Shown here: piece by piece, positions 12,465 to 24,685 of the stretch
How positions within the stretch are numbered: position 1 is the first letter of the stretch
How the letters are laid out: each line of letters begins with the position of its first letter
NCBI GenBank assembly: GCA_037957365.1
Contig: JARHVA010003635.1
Location: forward strand, 1,032,501 to 1,096,500
DNA from: Torreya grandis
Taxonomy: Eukaryota > Streptophyta > Pinopsida > Cupressales > Taxaceae
Direction: 5' to 3'
Length of the DNA stretch: 64,000 nucleotides
The notes under the pieces: model-generated
The model's database searches: none
What the model was told of the DNA's origin: nothing
The model's input: the letters and a program-made list of their open reading frames with translations, nothing else
Position numbers and translations under genes: made by a program

Positions 12465-12505
12465 TTGGTGACTCTATTGGGAAGCATGCCTGCTATGCTT
12501 AAGAA
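12465..12505 (+). other. E1 internal-edge motif resembling a tRNA-Arg primer site
   Basis: Right after the left LTR the plus strand reads TTTGGTGACTCTATTGGGA and then GCATGCCTGCTATGC. The first part matches TGGCGACTCCACTGGGG, the complement of the 3' end of plant tRNA-Arg(ACG), allowing C-to-T changes. On the coding (minus) strand this is where a polypurine tract should be, yet none is seen. The same motif recurs at the equivalent edge of E2, E3, E4 and E5. Confidence 0.6.
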
Positions 12506-12741
12506 CTTGGCCATATACATGGTATTAAAGTCATAAAAATAATGGTAAACCTAGTCCATGACTATGAATCTCCTTTGACCAAACTGAAGTAATCTTCATC
12601 CTTCAAATTAAGAAGGGGAACACATGAAAATAGGAAAAATAACTAAGAAGAAAATGTGTAAACAAACACTTATTCAAAAAAAATAGAATAAAACCAATGT
12701 TCTTGAACAACACTAAGAGGAAAACTAAACTAACAAAGAAC

Positions 12742-14378
12742 CTAGGTAAACATGACAAAGCATGATCTACTTGGATCAAAAGGGAAATTCATAACCTCGA
12801 TCACTCTAAGAGATGGTATAAGTTGTAAGGTAGGACATTTATCAATCATAACCTTTGATGAAGAATCTTTTTTGCTCACCAACTCTATTAGAATCTTCTC
12901 AAATGAGTCATCAATAGCAAACTGGTCACCAACAAAGACAAACTCATGCAGTACTTCCATATCTTTTTCATACTGCTTGTCATCTAAAACCTTATCAAGT
13001 GATATCTCATATATGCATTATCCTTGAGTGACCTCATCCTTCTTATCAACTATTAAAATTTCATCTAGCCCTTCAAGGAGATTTTAATAGTCAACCCAAT
13101 CTATATTATGATCTTGAATAGGTGATTCTTGATCAAATGTCCCATAAACATGATCTTTCATAGGCAAGATATCTATATAGAGCTCTTCAATTTATCTTAG
13201 AGATTCAAGGTATAGTTTCTAATAATATTTTTATTCCTCATTTTGATCTATTTGAATATAATTAGCTTGAAAGCTAACTGGATCATTATCAATAGGAGAT
13301 ATCTCTAACTCAGCTATGACCTCAATTTGGACCAACTCCTCTTGGAGTTCTTCCACATCAAGATCAACCTTATCATTCTTAACTATAATTGGATTCTCAT
13401 AAATAACCTTAAGTGAAGTATCAATGTGAAGCTCTTCCTAAAACATACATAAATCATCCTCTACACACTCTGCAAGAACTTGACCTGTGGTTGTAACCTC
13501 TTTTTCAATCTTCTAGAGAATAGGCTCCTCCTAAAGAAGGGACATGGTGGAAGGGTGATGAAATTCATTTTTTTTAGAGGGAGATGAAGCATGGGAGGTT
13601 GATCATGATCATATTTTGGAATTTGGAGAATAATGGAATTATCTAGGGAGTTTTGGAGAGGGAAAGAGAAACTCTCAAAGACCTCTATATTCTATTCCTT
13701 CCACTTGGCCATTACCTCATCAAAGTCTAAAATATCCTTGTCCTCATGTACAAATTGTTCTTGAGAGATGAGTGGTTAAGAAATGGGAATATAAGAAGGA
13801 AAAATTTCATGAATAGGCTCTTGAATATAGCAAGGAAGCTCCCTTGTCACACACTGGGAATGATTAAAAACTTTGTGATAATAAGGAACATAGGAACCCT
13901 TTGTAGATAAGTGATTCAAATTGATTTTATACCTCTCCCAATCCTCCATATTCTCCAATACAAGAATACACAATGCATTTATCTCTTCTAGATCATTTGA
14001 CACATTTTGAAATAGACCATTCACTTTTTCATATTGAGAGTTCAAACAAAATTTTCTTACATATGCTAGTATTCTAAGCTCTATTTCATTCATTCTTTCT
14101 TTAAGACAAGATTGCTCATATGTAACATCATATCCATATGGGAAAGATGAAATATGGTCTTGAGACTAATATGGCTCACAAGGAAGGTAAGAATCATGCT
14201 CTTGATAATAAGGATCATGAAAAACTTGATAAAGCTCAACATAGATTTGATAATACTCTTGATAAGGCTGATTAGGTTCATAAAGAGGGTCATAGGTATC
14301 ATAATAAGGATGGTATGATTCCTCATAGGGATAATAAGGAAACATAACATAGGAATTTTCTTCATACATAGCCATCAA
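12742..14378 (-). pseudogene. E1 unrecognised tyrosine-rich / acidic frame
   Basis: The frame starts near 14378 (MMAMYEENSYVMF) and is rich in Tyr and Pro (YHPYYDTYDPLYEPNQ). It runs in one frame with a single stop to 13776, giving about 200 codons. The second half, in shifted frames to 12742, is strongly acidic (DVEELQEELVQIEVIAELE) and ends with EFVFVGDQFAIDDSFEKIL and NFPFDPSRSCF. I do not recognise the family. The position just inside the primer-site edge suggests an N-terminal Gag-like or ORF1-like protein. E3 has counterparts of the tyrosine-rich start, a middle block and the C-terminal block. No zinc knuckle or protease motif was seen. A decayed single gene of roughly 540 codons is my inference. 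Confidence 0.55.
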
Positions 14379-14525
14379 AACTCATTCATGATAATGAAAT
14401 AAGAATAAACTTACATGGAAATCATGCTTAGACTATTAATATCAATTGCTTGAGTTTGGAATCACCAAATACTTCATGAATAACACTATTTCAACTAAAA
14501 TTTCATCAAGACCATCTCCAATGTA

Positions 14526-14548
14526 TCCCACTAAGCATGCCAAAAATT
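14526..14548 (-). promoter_or_regulatory. E1 candidate primer-binding site
   Basis: Minus strand just inside the right LTR reads TTTTTGGCATGCTTAGTGGGA. It lies 3-5 bases from the LTR end and about 150 bases before the first frame. Related forms occur at the same edge in E2 (TTTTGGCACAC) and E4 (CTGGTGGGACC). The matching tRNA was not identified. Confidence 0.55.
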
Positions 14549-16235
14549 ATTGTCAATCATACCTACACCCTTGTGAAGGTAGTTTTAGGCCTTCATAGTC
14601 TGTTGAAACATGGAAACAATCCTATGTTGTGGGTGACCTAATCATTGGATTGAGTCTCTAGATCTAAGGGTTAGCTCCCTTTAGTGTATCAATTAGGATC
14701 TTTTTACTCTACACTATAATTTGACTAGCAAAAGGGAGAAAAAAACTTGAAAGAAAGTCCTACCTCTGAAACATTTTCAAACATTCCAACAGTTCAACTC
14801 TTCAATGTTAAGCTCTTCAACATTAAACAATTGAGTCTTTCATTCAAATGAGTCTCCATATTTATAACTAAATGTGTTATGCTAAAATGGTTACACCTAG
14901 ATGTTTCTAATCCTACTTGGACCACTTTACACGAAGAACCCCTTTAATCTATCTATATTCACTATTGACATCTCCAACTTTATATGGCTCTTTGTCACTT
15001 TGCATGTTCATTAGTCATTTGTCTATATCTTTTCCCCATTACATGTATTTATCTTGGGTTTATTCTTGCAAGCCTTTTCATCTCTTTTCTTTGTCTTTTT
15101 CATTATCCTTCAGAATTCTATCAAGTCATTTCCCATAAATTTTCCTCTTGAAATAATTCCTTGTCTTTGGGTTTTTTATCACTTCACTTTCCCATGGACA
15201 AATTATCCATGGGAATTTTCCCTCCCATCTATGCTTGTAATGATATTTGTCTTTTCCTTTAGATAAAAATTCAAAAGGAATTAATTCCTTAGATTTTTTC
15301 CTTAGACAAAAAGTCTGAGACTTTCCTCGTTGGGTTTCTCCTTTCCTTGTAGTGTCTTTCTCAAAGGGAACACACCCTTTGGGATTTATGTAATGAACCT
15401 TCCCTAAGGGTACATACCCTTCAAAATTGTTACTAGTAACTTTCATTAAGGTAAAGTGCCCTTTGGCTCTTTGAAATTGACCCTTCGACAAAATTTATTT
15501 GGTAACCTTCCCTTAAAATTTTTTTTTATGCACCCTCCTGAAAGACAAACCTTTGGCATATTTGTGATGAACTTTCCTCAAGGGTTGTTACCTTTCAATA
15601 TTTTTGTAATATCCCTCAGCCATTTTGAAATGTCATTTTCTCAAAGGGCACATACCCTTTAGGTTTTTTTATTTTGAACCTTCTTGAAGGGTTAGTACCC
15701 TTTGAGATTTTTGTAAATGAACCATTTCCTATCCTTCAGACAAAAACTCCAAAGGAATTAAACCTTTCAAATATTTTCAAGTTGCCTTTTGAGCTCTTAT
15801 GAATGGTCCTTTTTCCCTTTTAAAAGGTCTTTCAACTTTCTTATAATGGACAATTCCTTCAGACAAATTTTCTAAAGGAAAATTTCCTTTGGACTTTTGT
15901 AAAATGGACCTTTCATCTAAAAATAACCCTTTGGGCTTCCCAAGTGACCCTTTGTAAGAGCAAAATAGACCTTCAAATTTTTTGAGTTTATCCCATTACC
16001 TTTTAGAATTATTAAAACTATCCTTTCCCAAAGAAATTGAAAAGCCCTTTATAATTTTGTAATGAACCTTGGAACTTTTGGAAAAGATCCCTCAGAATTT
16101 CTTCAAAAAATTTGGCAACCTCTTTGAAAAAACTACAAATGGTAACCTTCGACACTTAAAAAAAAAGCATGGTTATGTCAAATTTTGAATATTAATGGTT
16201 GTAATTTTGACTTTTAGGTTAAAAATTGTCAACAT
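14549..16235 (-). repeat. E1 right (5') LTR
   Basis: Collinear with 9943-12462 except for about 0.8 kb missing after 14765. The shared family block is at 14627-14690. The 121-codon minus-strand frame at 15126-15491 corresponds to the 133-codon frame in the other LTR. Confidence 0.85.
15340..16130. repeat. Degenerate ~42-bp tandem array inside E1 right LTR
   Basis: Same arrangement of CCCTTTGGG / ACATACCCTT units as at 11460-12340, unit by unit. The match shows the array was already in the LTR when E1 transposed. Confidence 0.72.
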
Positions 16236-16240
16236 ACCCT
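16236..16240. repeat. E1 target-site duplication, right copy
   Basis: ACCCT, identical to 9938-9942. The Copia LTR resumes immediately after it. Confidence 0.85.
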
Positions 16241-16887
16241 TCCCCATTTATCCTTAGCTTTTGAGGTTCCCATGTAGAGGTCACATGTGCTAATGAATGT
16301 CTAAAAGTGGTTTTATGTTCTTGAGACCTCATTCTATAAACTTGATAAGGCCTAAATAGTGTTTTATTCAATTTCCTTTAGACCATGAGCTTAAAATTTG
16401 TGAAGATGCCTAAAAAACTTATCTTACCTACATCCATGCTCACATATGAAAACTTGCCTTGAAATATGGTATTCATACCTCATTTGGCTAGGTAGGGTCT
16501 AAGAGAGGTCTAGGTGTAGACTTAATCTAAAGGTCCTACCCCTATAGGTTCATTGTGAAACTATCTTGAGTGATCTAATACCTAACATACATGCTCAAAT
16601 AGTGACATACATCCTTCACATTATTTTGTTAATTCATTTTATGCACATACCTCTTCATTTTCTAAATAGGCTCATGACTAGGCTTCCTATGAAACTTTGA
16701 CATCAATGACCTATACCTTTTCACAACCATGAGACATTAGCTACCTTGAAATTATATTTCATGAAAACATCTTATAATGACAACACTCTCTCAATACCAT
16801 TTGTCACATCAACACACTACCAATTAGGCTTAGTCACCTTTGACATCAACCTCATTCAATATGCACCTTTAGTGACAATAGTCAACA
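16241..16887 (-). repeat. Copia 5' LTR, outer part
   Basis: Collinear with about 3040-3700 of the 3' LTR. It ends GTCAACA at 16887, the complement of a TGTTGAC LTR start. It is followed by CTTTC, a near match to CTTTT at 1250-1254. Confidence 0.85.
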
Positions 16888-17217
16888 CTTTCCCCTTGAA
16901 ATATATCAAGAGTGAATTTAGGCAATTTAATCCAATCTATCTAGGGATAAAATAATATAGTTCAAACTAGAAAAATGTTAAACATAAATAATTGGTTAAA
17001 TAATGAGAAAGGGAGTTTAATTTAAAATTTTCAAGAATAAATACAAGAATATTTTTTGACTAAATTTTGTTTTAGATATGCTTAGTATGAAGTCTATTTT
17101 TCTTGTATAAACAAGGCCAACATATACAAATAATTAATGGATGTGAAAATAATTATGTAAATGTCATTTATCATTCAGTGAGAACCATGGCCACTGAATA
17201 AATAAATTATAGGTATG
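16888..17217. other. Spacer between Copia element and E2
   Basis: It starts with CTTTC, the probable right target duplication of the Copia element. No gene is seen. A small hairpin, ATTCAGTG (17173-17180) against CACTGAAT (17192-17199), lies close to the E2 LTR start. Confidence 0.5.
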
Positions 17218-20200
17218 TGTTATATCCCAAATTTTAACCTTAGAGAAGTCAAATATACCTTCTCAAATTTGGGATAACATAGAACTATCTCTATATGTAG
17301 GCAAGTTGTTACAAGAGATAGATCTCTATATTATGGGTTAACTCCCTTGATTTAACTATTTAGGCTCTCACACTACACTATACTAGTCATCTATTTGGGG
17401 TGAAAACGGAATAAGGAAACATAAAAGTAACCTGCACTAATGGAGGAGATACACCAATGATATCTCCACAAACATGCTTGTATTTTCACTAAGAAGGCAG
17501 GTTGTTAAAATTGATCTCCACTCAAAGTTATTCTAGCATAAGTGTTTCTATATAGAGGAAAATTTCCATGCATTCCCAAAGGTGGGAAACTCATAGATAT
17601 AATATTAGACACTAAAAACATACAAATAAAAACATATACACTTCATGATACTTGTTAGAATAAATGTTATTCACATAATACATATAGAGCAGAATGGAAG
17701 CAAGGAGAAACAATCATCACTTATCATCCAGATAGACTAGTTAATGTACTTGGGAAAGAAATGTATAGACTAAAATATCTTGAGAAAACTTTATTCAAAT
17801 TAAAAACAATATGTCAAACTAGTAGGGCTTCACCAAACCAATTGTAGATCCATTACAATGCAAAAATGGTTTTAATATATAGAGCATAGGAAAAGAGAGA
17901 GAAAGAGTGACATTGAAGAGTCACCATGCCAACTATCAAGTCTTATAGACTAGTTATAATGTAAGAGGAGTTAGAAAAAAATTCATAATGTTCTATTAGA
18001 CAATTTTCTATCATAAATATAACATCCTACTAAATTTTTCAAAGGGACACTTCATTGTCCTTCCTAAAACCACTCTCTTGATGAAGAGTGCACTTAACTA
18101 CCTAGACCTACCTTAGGAGTCCTTGACATGTTTACCCTAACCTAAGAATATGGAATCGATATTTGTGAATTAATTATACACCCCTCAATTGATGACCTTT
18201 TCTTTTCCAATTGTCATTCACTTCCTTGTTGTCAATCACTATCCCTCTAGGCCTCAACTTTCACACTTATCACTTAGATGGATTGCAAATGTTCAAGAGA
18301 CTTATTTTCACATATGTGATACACATCACCAAAACCTCTTTGTCTTCTATTCCATTAGGTATACCTCAAGAAGATTCATTATCACACTCCTCATCTCTAA
18401 TTTAGGTAGTCACCTTGCTTATTAGTGTTCTATCCAAGACTGTCTGCAACAACCAATTTAGTAGAGGGTTTTACATACATGACTAAGGTGAGAATTGGAT
18501 ATAAGGAGTTAGAAAACATCTCTACACTCATTCCAATGTGGATTTCATGCATATATTCCCTTATACACCTCTAATTCAACTCAATTCTTATAGAAAAGAT
18601 AGAATTGGTCCATCCATAAAAGTGATGGTACAAAATAATTGAGTGTTAAGGATCTTTAGAGAGTGTTGATTTGATCCAAATAAATTTCCAGGTTAACTGA
18701 ACACTTTTGGATGCATTTCTATAATTTTTTTTCCTCATCAAGTTATTATTATGCATTATGGACACCCCTAAGACAAAATTAGGCCAAAATGACTAGTTTT
18801 GAGTTATTCTTTATAAACCACTAAATCAAATCAATCCTTCACTCTCCATTAAAGGATATCAAATTTATTGGGAAGGTAATATGGTAATATGAATTACATT
18901 AGACACCTAATGGTTTATGTGTAGTTATTATGCCTAATAAGAATAGACTATATTTATGAGTATGTGACCACTTCTAAGTGGTCCATATGGATGTAGGTGT
19001 CTCTCAACACTCATTCATACCTAATTACACCTTATACATCATCACATAGCCACTCAAAACTCTTTCACTCATATTTTCACCATTAGTGCACTAGGTTTGC
19101 AAGTTATGTTGCTCATGGAGTGCCTCTAGTTTGAGACAAAATAGAGAGTAATTACCATATTAGTTTAACATAAAGGAGACCATGGAGGTCTTATTGAATT
19201 CATTATTATATTTTATATAAATTTTCAAACATAGATCATACTTTTAACAGTTCAAACTCTCCAAAACTATCTATAGGTCTGTCTACCAATATAGGGTTCT
19301 GATTGATTGAGTATGAGGTTTTGAAACATAGTTTTGATCAACCTTTACTCTATTTATATTACCTCCAAAAATCACATAAAAGTTTGATATCATCACCATG
19401 AAAGTGATTTCTATTTTTTCATCTCTATTTTATACCTCTATTTATCAAACAAACTTGCATCTTTCATGATCTTAGACTAGTCTATAGATGTCACTTCAAA
19501 CTATAGGTGTTCATTTAGGAATATAAGGGATTATTTTAGGTGGTGATATGTATTTGAACATTGTGTTTCCAATTTTAATTTCTCCTAAGATCACTAGGAC
19601 CATTTTATACATATGTGAGCTCATTTTTACTTTAAGACCATGCATCATACCACTATCATCAATACATTATAGGTATGCAATTTTATTCAAGTTAATTTGG
19701 CTTCTTAACATTTTAGTTCTATAAATGTTTTCATTAGAAACCTTACTGAGTTTAAACTTCACTCAACCATCATTCTATCTTGACATAACAACTTACTCTT
19801 GTGTTAAGACATGACCTCTTATCCTAGGCTAAAAGAATGAAGCCATTAGGCTTACCTAGACCTTATATACTCCCACCATAAAATGACACTATGTATGAAC
19901 ATAATCCCTTTTATAAAAGTTAACATAAATATTCTAATGTGTAAATTTATTCAACTTGATTGACTTTAGGCATTGCTTGATGGGGTCTTGATTGTGTTTA
20001 TGAACCCTGAATGACTTGATAACTCCATTCAAGTCTTGAAATTATACAAACCTATCTCTTAGGTTTTGGATAGTCCTACAATTCTCCCTACATACCTATA
20101 GGTGACTGTGCACATTAGGACTCTGATTAGTCCTTACTTAATATCTTAGGACCCTATCTCAATCAACCTTTAAATCCTTTAATGGATAATTTGAGAAACC

Positions 20201-21163
20201 ATTCTCTGAGGGGTTAACTACCAATTTATTACCTTAATCTAAATCCACTCATAGGAGTACAAACTCTAAAATTGATGAAACACTATTCTTAGTACTCAAT
20301 GGTGCTCAATTTTATCACAATGAGATATTTATTCCTATCCTCATATAACCACATATTTCACACTAGGTTTGAATTAACATTAAAAAAGATGAACATGATT
20401 AGTAATTCCAAATACACCACTTAGTTCACATAGACTAATGCAATCAATTGAGAAAAATTACTATGTTAGGGTTGCATAGACAATGTGGAGGTGTTAACAA
20501 TATTAATGATTGTTCATATAGTATAAACCACCAATATTGAAACCATGACAACAAAATGAAATTAAATAGGGACCCCTAACATCCACCAAGTGAATTTTTT
20601 TCAACTCTTCTTACCCTATCTGTACCAACTAAAAATCATTGACCCTTTTTAACCTATCCAATGGAGTGATAGGAGAGAGAACTAATTTTTGGAAATTTTG
20701 GATCTATTGAATCCACTTGAGCCTGGAAATGACCTATGGGTTTCTTAAGACACATTCTTGAAACCTTCACACATGCCAAATGAGTAATCATAGTCTATAC
20801 AACATCTAAAACTACCCTTTTTGTACGTGATCTTCTTGTTCATATATTAAACCTACAATAATTCAATTTCAAAATTACCCTCTAGCATTCTATGATAGGA
20901 AGTATGTTATATTGATTCTTGACACATTGTCCTTTTGTGTAGAACCATACAATTCCCTTAGAATGACCAAAAGGTGGCATAAAATGTTATTAATAAAGAA
21001 GAACAAATATAACAAAGGCTTGAAACATATTTTATGATCCTCAAGATATAATTTGTCCTCATTAATGACCATGTGACCACTTTAAAACCTAAAATACCTT
21101 ATTAAATGTTTGAATATGTAAGGGGATTGACCCAATTTGACCTAGTGTGAAATTTAGTCAATA
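17218..21163 (-). repeat. E2 left (3') LTR
   Basis: Starts TGTTATATCCCAAATTTT and ends TTTAGTCAATA, close to the GTCAACA ends of E1 and E4. Sequence is collinear with 24686-27975 over its whole shared length, for example AACCTGCACTAATGGA against AACCTACACTAATGGA early on. The shared family block is at about 17295-17352. Confidence 0.85.
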
Positions 21164-21205
21164 TTTTGGAAATTTATAGGGGTAACATGCCTACTATGTT
21201 GAGGA
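21164..21205 (+). other. E2 internal-edge motif (weak tRNA-Arg-like form)
   Basis: Plus strand reads TTTTGGAAATTTATAGGGG, then AACATGCCTACTATGTTGAG. The CATGCCTGCTATG half is well kept against E1, while the primer-like half is degraded. Confidence 0.5.
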
Positions 21206-21559
21206 ACAATTACCTTCTCCTATCCTTGGGATATGCTTCAATTGAAACTGATATGCCTCTGAAAAGACATCAAACTCACACCAAAAAAAATATGATACCA
21301 ACACACAAGACAAGATAACAAAATACACACTTGTGTTCTCTAATCACTTAGGGAAAACACACAAACATATCAAATGGAAACACACACCTATCCTAATATA
21401 AACAAGAACGCAAGATATTTGATGTGAAAAATAAATATTCATTGCTTCAACCAAGGTCAAATACAATGCTTATAGAATCACTGCTTCTCCATGGAAACAA
21501 ACCATCATAGGTTGAATATTTATCAATGAAAACTTGCTTATGGAGATAATCAATGACTT

Positions 21560-22260
21560 ATGATATTTGGAGCTACTACTAAAAACAAGTGTATCACTTA
21601 GAAATCTCATGATAACTCTGTCTAGCTTTTCAAAAGGTTTGTTTGACTTTGAAACTTGTTTAAACTTTCTTGTGTCTACTTTTTACTACTTAATCTGATC
21701 ATTATGAGTCATGAAACCTTTCCCAACTTTAAATGTATTATAATCATGATGTTCTTATTATTGGGAGTCATAAATGTTGTCCTCTTGTTTATAAAACACT
21801 TCATGGTCTACCAAAGTTATTTCTTGCTTGCTAAGGACCCCAAATTATTCTTTGTGTTCATTATGTACATGATTGACCTCATCATCAAGTTTATATTCAT
21901 TTTGAAGAGTTGAAAACCTACTTACATCCTCAAACTCCTTCACTATGGCATTTAATTATTTCCACATATCATCTATTTCTTCTTGAGGTTCATGCTCATG
22001 AACATTTACTTATTTGGAAATAATAACAAAATGTTCACTAGGACTCTTATACTTTGTTATAATTGGGATACTAACATCATCTAAGTGTAAAATATATTTG
22101 CCCCTACAACTTTTTCTAGAGCGTCATCAGAATTTGCATCTAGAGAGCCATCACATTCTTCATGGAGGATGTATGTACTAAGATAAATTTATTCAAATCC
22201 ATATTTCTTAGCTCCCCATTCATCAAGGTAAAATTTAGGTATGCTATCAAAATATGTTAG
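21560..22260 (-). pseudogene. E2 region downstream of protease, conserved with E4
   Basis: Minus-strand translation near 21900-21985 gives EEIDDMWK*LNAIVKEFE. This resembles ELWKRINAICKEFDKLG in E4 at the same relative place. The rest (up to 21650) is broken into short frames. The 85-codon plus-strand frame at 21656-21913 lies across it and shows no family match. Function unknown; it occupies the place where RT would be expected in a full element. Confidence 0.4.
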
Positions 22261-22379
22261 AGGTTATTCATCACTAGGGTGATCTTCTTCATCATTGATA
22301 TTGTAATTCATGTCAGATGTATAAGAAACATATGGTTCTACATAAACACTAGATAGAGGTTCATATTTTATTGACACCT

Positions 22380-22700
22380 TAGCAATATACCTAGTCCTAA
22401 ATTCCATATAAGACCAATATGAAGTCAAATATCCTCCAATCCTAGCAGTAAACTCTCTTGACAAGCAAAGAGCAAAGTGGGGTGGTAAATACACAACCAA
22501 AATATCTTAAGAAATGGTGAATGTGGGAAAAACATGAAGAACAAGTTGAAAAACTTTGATTATTCTAATCATCTTGGTAGTTTATCCATCCAGTTTTAGT
22601 ACTCCCTTAGAATGAGGCTCATACTTAAAGTTCAACTTATCAATTACTCATTTAGGCATGACACAATTACTTTCTCCACTATCAATCAAATAGTTATGTA
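22380..22700 (-). pseudogene. E2 retropepsin (aspartic protease)
   Basis: The active-site region reads NYLIDSGESNCVM (family D[ST]GAS), near 22669-22690. It is followed by KLNFKYEPHSKGVLKLDG. The C-terminal part is YLPPHFALCLSREFTARIG, then GYLTSYWSYMEFRTRY, continuing with only a few stops. E4 has the same protein with a more intact frame. Retropepsin cleaves the Gag-Pol polyprotein. The third active-site residue is Glu instead of Ala, which may be decay. Confidence 0.82.
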
Positions 22701-23749
22701 TCAAAGCATATCAAATGATGATAGAGAGATATAATGGAGGATGTTTGTCTACTTTCTCAAATTTATTTGGCTACCCTTCACTATGACTCAATGTGTTTGT
22801 CAAGGCTACCTCATTTCCACTAGGATGCTTGGTTGCCAAATTGAGTTTGGATAACACTTTTTGGAGTAGGTATACTTGTCTAGGTATTTAAAGTGTGTCT
22901 CACATTGATACATTTGCATTATCCTTATTCATTTGTTCTACAATGTTAGTGAAAGAGCCACTAACCTTAGCTTGTCCACTAGTAGGAATAATACTACCTA
23001 TACCTTGAGAATTATGAGGTGTGAAAGGACTCTTAGCATTATAATTTATTTGATCTATTTGTGTATTTGGAACTATATTAGACATAATTACCCTTTGGGA
23101 TATTTGAACACTCATTAATGAACCATTACTATCCCTTTAAACCTATTCAATTGCATTTCTCTTTGTCATTATGTTTGAAGCTATAGGACTTAAATCTTTG
23201 CTTGACTACCCTTGATAATTCATAATAAATGAGTCATATTGATACCAATTTACTAAATTATACCCTACTTGAGCACTCTATCTATTTTTCTATCCTCCAT
23301 TAGGTACCTCATCTAGAGTTATGGATGGCCTTATTCCCAAATTTTCCATGAAAGCTTGATTAAAGGAGTCATTGACATAGGTATATCTATCATGAGGTTG
23401 ATCCCATAAAGGTTGACCATCATTCTCTTGATCAAGGTTGTTTTTATTAGGAACTAATGTTTTTGAGGTAGAAGGAACATTGGGATTATATCCATTTTAT
23501 GACTTTTCTTGAACTAACTATCCTTGACCTTGAGGATGACCTTGAAAGGGTGGTCTATTTCCTTGATAGTTAGGGTAGGATTGATTATGATGATAATAGA
23601 TTTATAAAGGCCTTTATTTCAACTATTGTATGGTCCTCTTAACACCTAAGATATCTTATTTAATAGCCCTAATTATTTCTACCTCATTGGGTTTGCTTGG
23701 TTGACTAAGGGCATTAAAATTATGTTTTTATGTAGGAATATAGAGGTAT

Positions 23750-24340
23750 GAGGTTTTGGAGAAATATTACCAACCTGAATCAAACAATTCTTATCCCTAG
23801 TGGAAACTTTATAGGTATTAGCCAATGTGATCCCTCCACTAGATTGTATCATCATAGAAATGTCACTATCAATAGACTTAAGATAATAAAGGAACACATC
23901 ATGTGCAGTAGTCATTACCAAGAATGGGATCCTATCCCATGTATTCTAAAATATTATTTTGAAGTCTTGAATAAATTATTTAGGTGCTATATTTATGTTG
24001 GTTAACTTCTCAGTCATTAAAAATTTGTCACTCTTATCCTCAAATCTTCTCCTCAAAGCATCTCCTGACTTATCCCATGTGGTGATAGTTTTAGGGGCCA
24101 ATGTAACATACCAATCAAGAGTCTTACCCTTGAAAGAGATATATAATAATATAATTATTATGTTCTCCTCAATGATGTGATGTATATTGTATAAGTTATA
24201 AATGTTTCTAATATGCTCAATAGGGGTAATGACAATCTCACCAATGTATGAGGGAACACTTTTAAGGGTAGATAGGGGAATGTCATCATAATGGGCAAGT
24301 CTTAGAGGAATATATCCATTAAAGGAAATAAAATATAGGT
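23750..24340 (-). pseudogene. E2 Gag (Retrotrans_gag-like)
   Basis: Minus strand gives LKSVPSYIGEIVITPIEHIR, then FKGKTLDWYVTLAPKTITTW, then ALRRRFEDKSDKF and EFIQDFKIIF-like segments. It then gives FLYYLKSIDSDISMMIQ and GGITLANTYKVSTR. This is the plant Gypsy Gag pattern with the W(Y)..L.P..I..W..L...F core. The frame is open for long stretches with a handful of stops. The linker between Gag and protease (22700-23650) is rich in Gln, Asn and Ser and lacks a recognisable CCHC knuckle. Gag packages element RNA. Confidence 0.82.
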
Positions 24341-24660
24341 TCTTTGATATGTTATATATATGACCTTACACTATGGGCAAATCAAAAACTTTCTTATAAT
24401 TTTTTGAGTAAGGTAAGATCTCTTTGGGTAAGGATGGGTGTTAACAAATCTATTTGCTTTGTATGAATAATGAGGAAGCTCTTATAAATCAAAATGAATT
24501 AATTTAGTAAAAGATATTGTGTTTACCTTAGGTATGGAATATTTCACTAGTATGCCACCAAGGCTCAATTTTTGGATTCACCAGATAGTATAGGAAGTGG
24601 AATGTTACAGCCTCCTTATTGTCCAGACTATTATCCACCTTGAACAACCTTCTTGGACTG

Positions 24661-24685
24661 CATGTCTAATCAAGTGTGCCAAAAC
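24661..24685 (-). promoter_or_regulatory. E2 candidate primer-binding site
   Basis: Minus strand inside the right LTR reads TTTTGGCACACTTGATTAGA, related to the E1 site TTTTTGGCATGCTTAGTGGGA. It lies directly upstream of gag. Confidence 0.5.

Larger units (their letters stand above)
9943..16235 (-). mobile_element. E1: non-autonomous Tat/Ogre-like LTR element inserted in a Copia LTR
   Basis: Two LTRs (9943-12462 and 14549-16235) bound only about 2.1 kb of internal DNA. Exact 5-bp duplications (ACCCT) flank it. The ends are AT|TG on the left and CA|T on the right. Coding direction is minus, judged from the tyrosine-rich frame that starts just inside the right LTR next to a candidate primer site. 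No protease, RT or integrase is visible, so the element must have depended on enzymes from a relative. The right LTR lacks about 0.8 kb present in the left (roughly 10150-10905). E5 has related sequence there, so the right LTR probably suffered a deletion. Confidence 0.82.
1255..16887 (-). mobile_element. Ty1/Copia LTR retrotransposon, nested host of E1
   Basis: The element reads on the minus strand. The 3' LTR is at 1255-3700, the polypurine tract at 3701-3716, and the pol and gag remains run from 4110 to 8050. A decayed primer site lies near 8110, and the 5' LTR is at 8121-9942 plus 16241-16887. The two 5' LTR pieces add to about 2.47 kb against 2.45 kb for the 3' LTR, so the intervening DNA is an insertion. 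Domain order (Gag, protease, GAG-pre-integrase, integrase, RT, RNase H) is diagnostic of Copia, where integrase precedes RT. All coding domains carry stops. The polypurine tract and the C-rich CGCCCCCC segment of the LTR end resemble the SIRE/Maximus-type side of the family, but the lineage was not tested. Confidence 0.9.

Noticed and set aside
12465..12505. Possibility that E1-E5 are plus-strand elements using the tRNA-Arg-like site as their true primer site
   Set aside because: Gag, protease and integrase all read on the minus strand, and E5 integrase runs into the left LTR as a 3' LTR would require. The motif is reported as a puzzle instead.
12752..13027. 91-codon plus-strand frame in E1
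   Set aside because: Antisense shadow of the acidic minus-strand frame, which has a homologue in E3.
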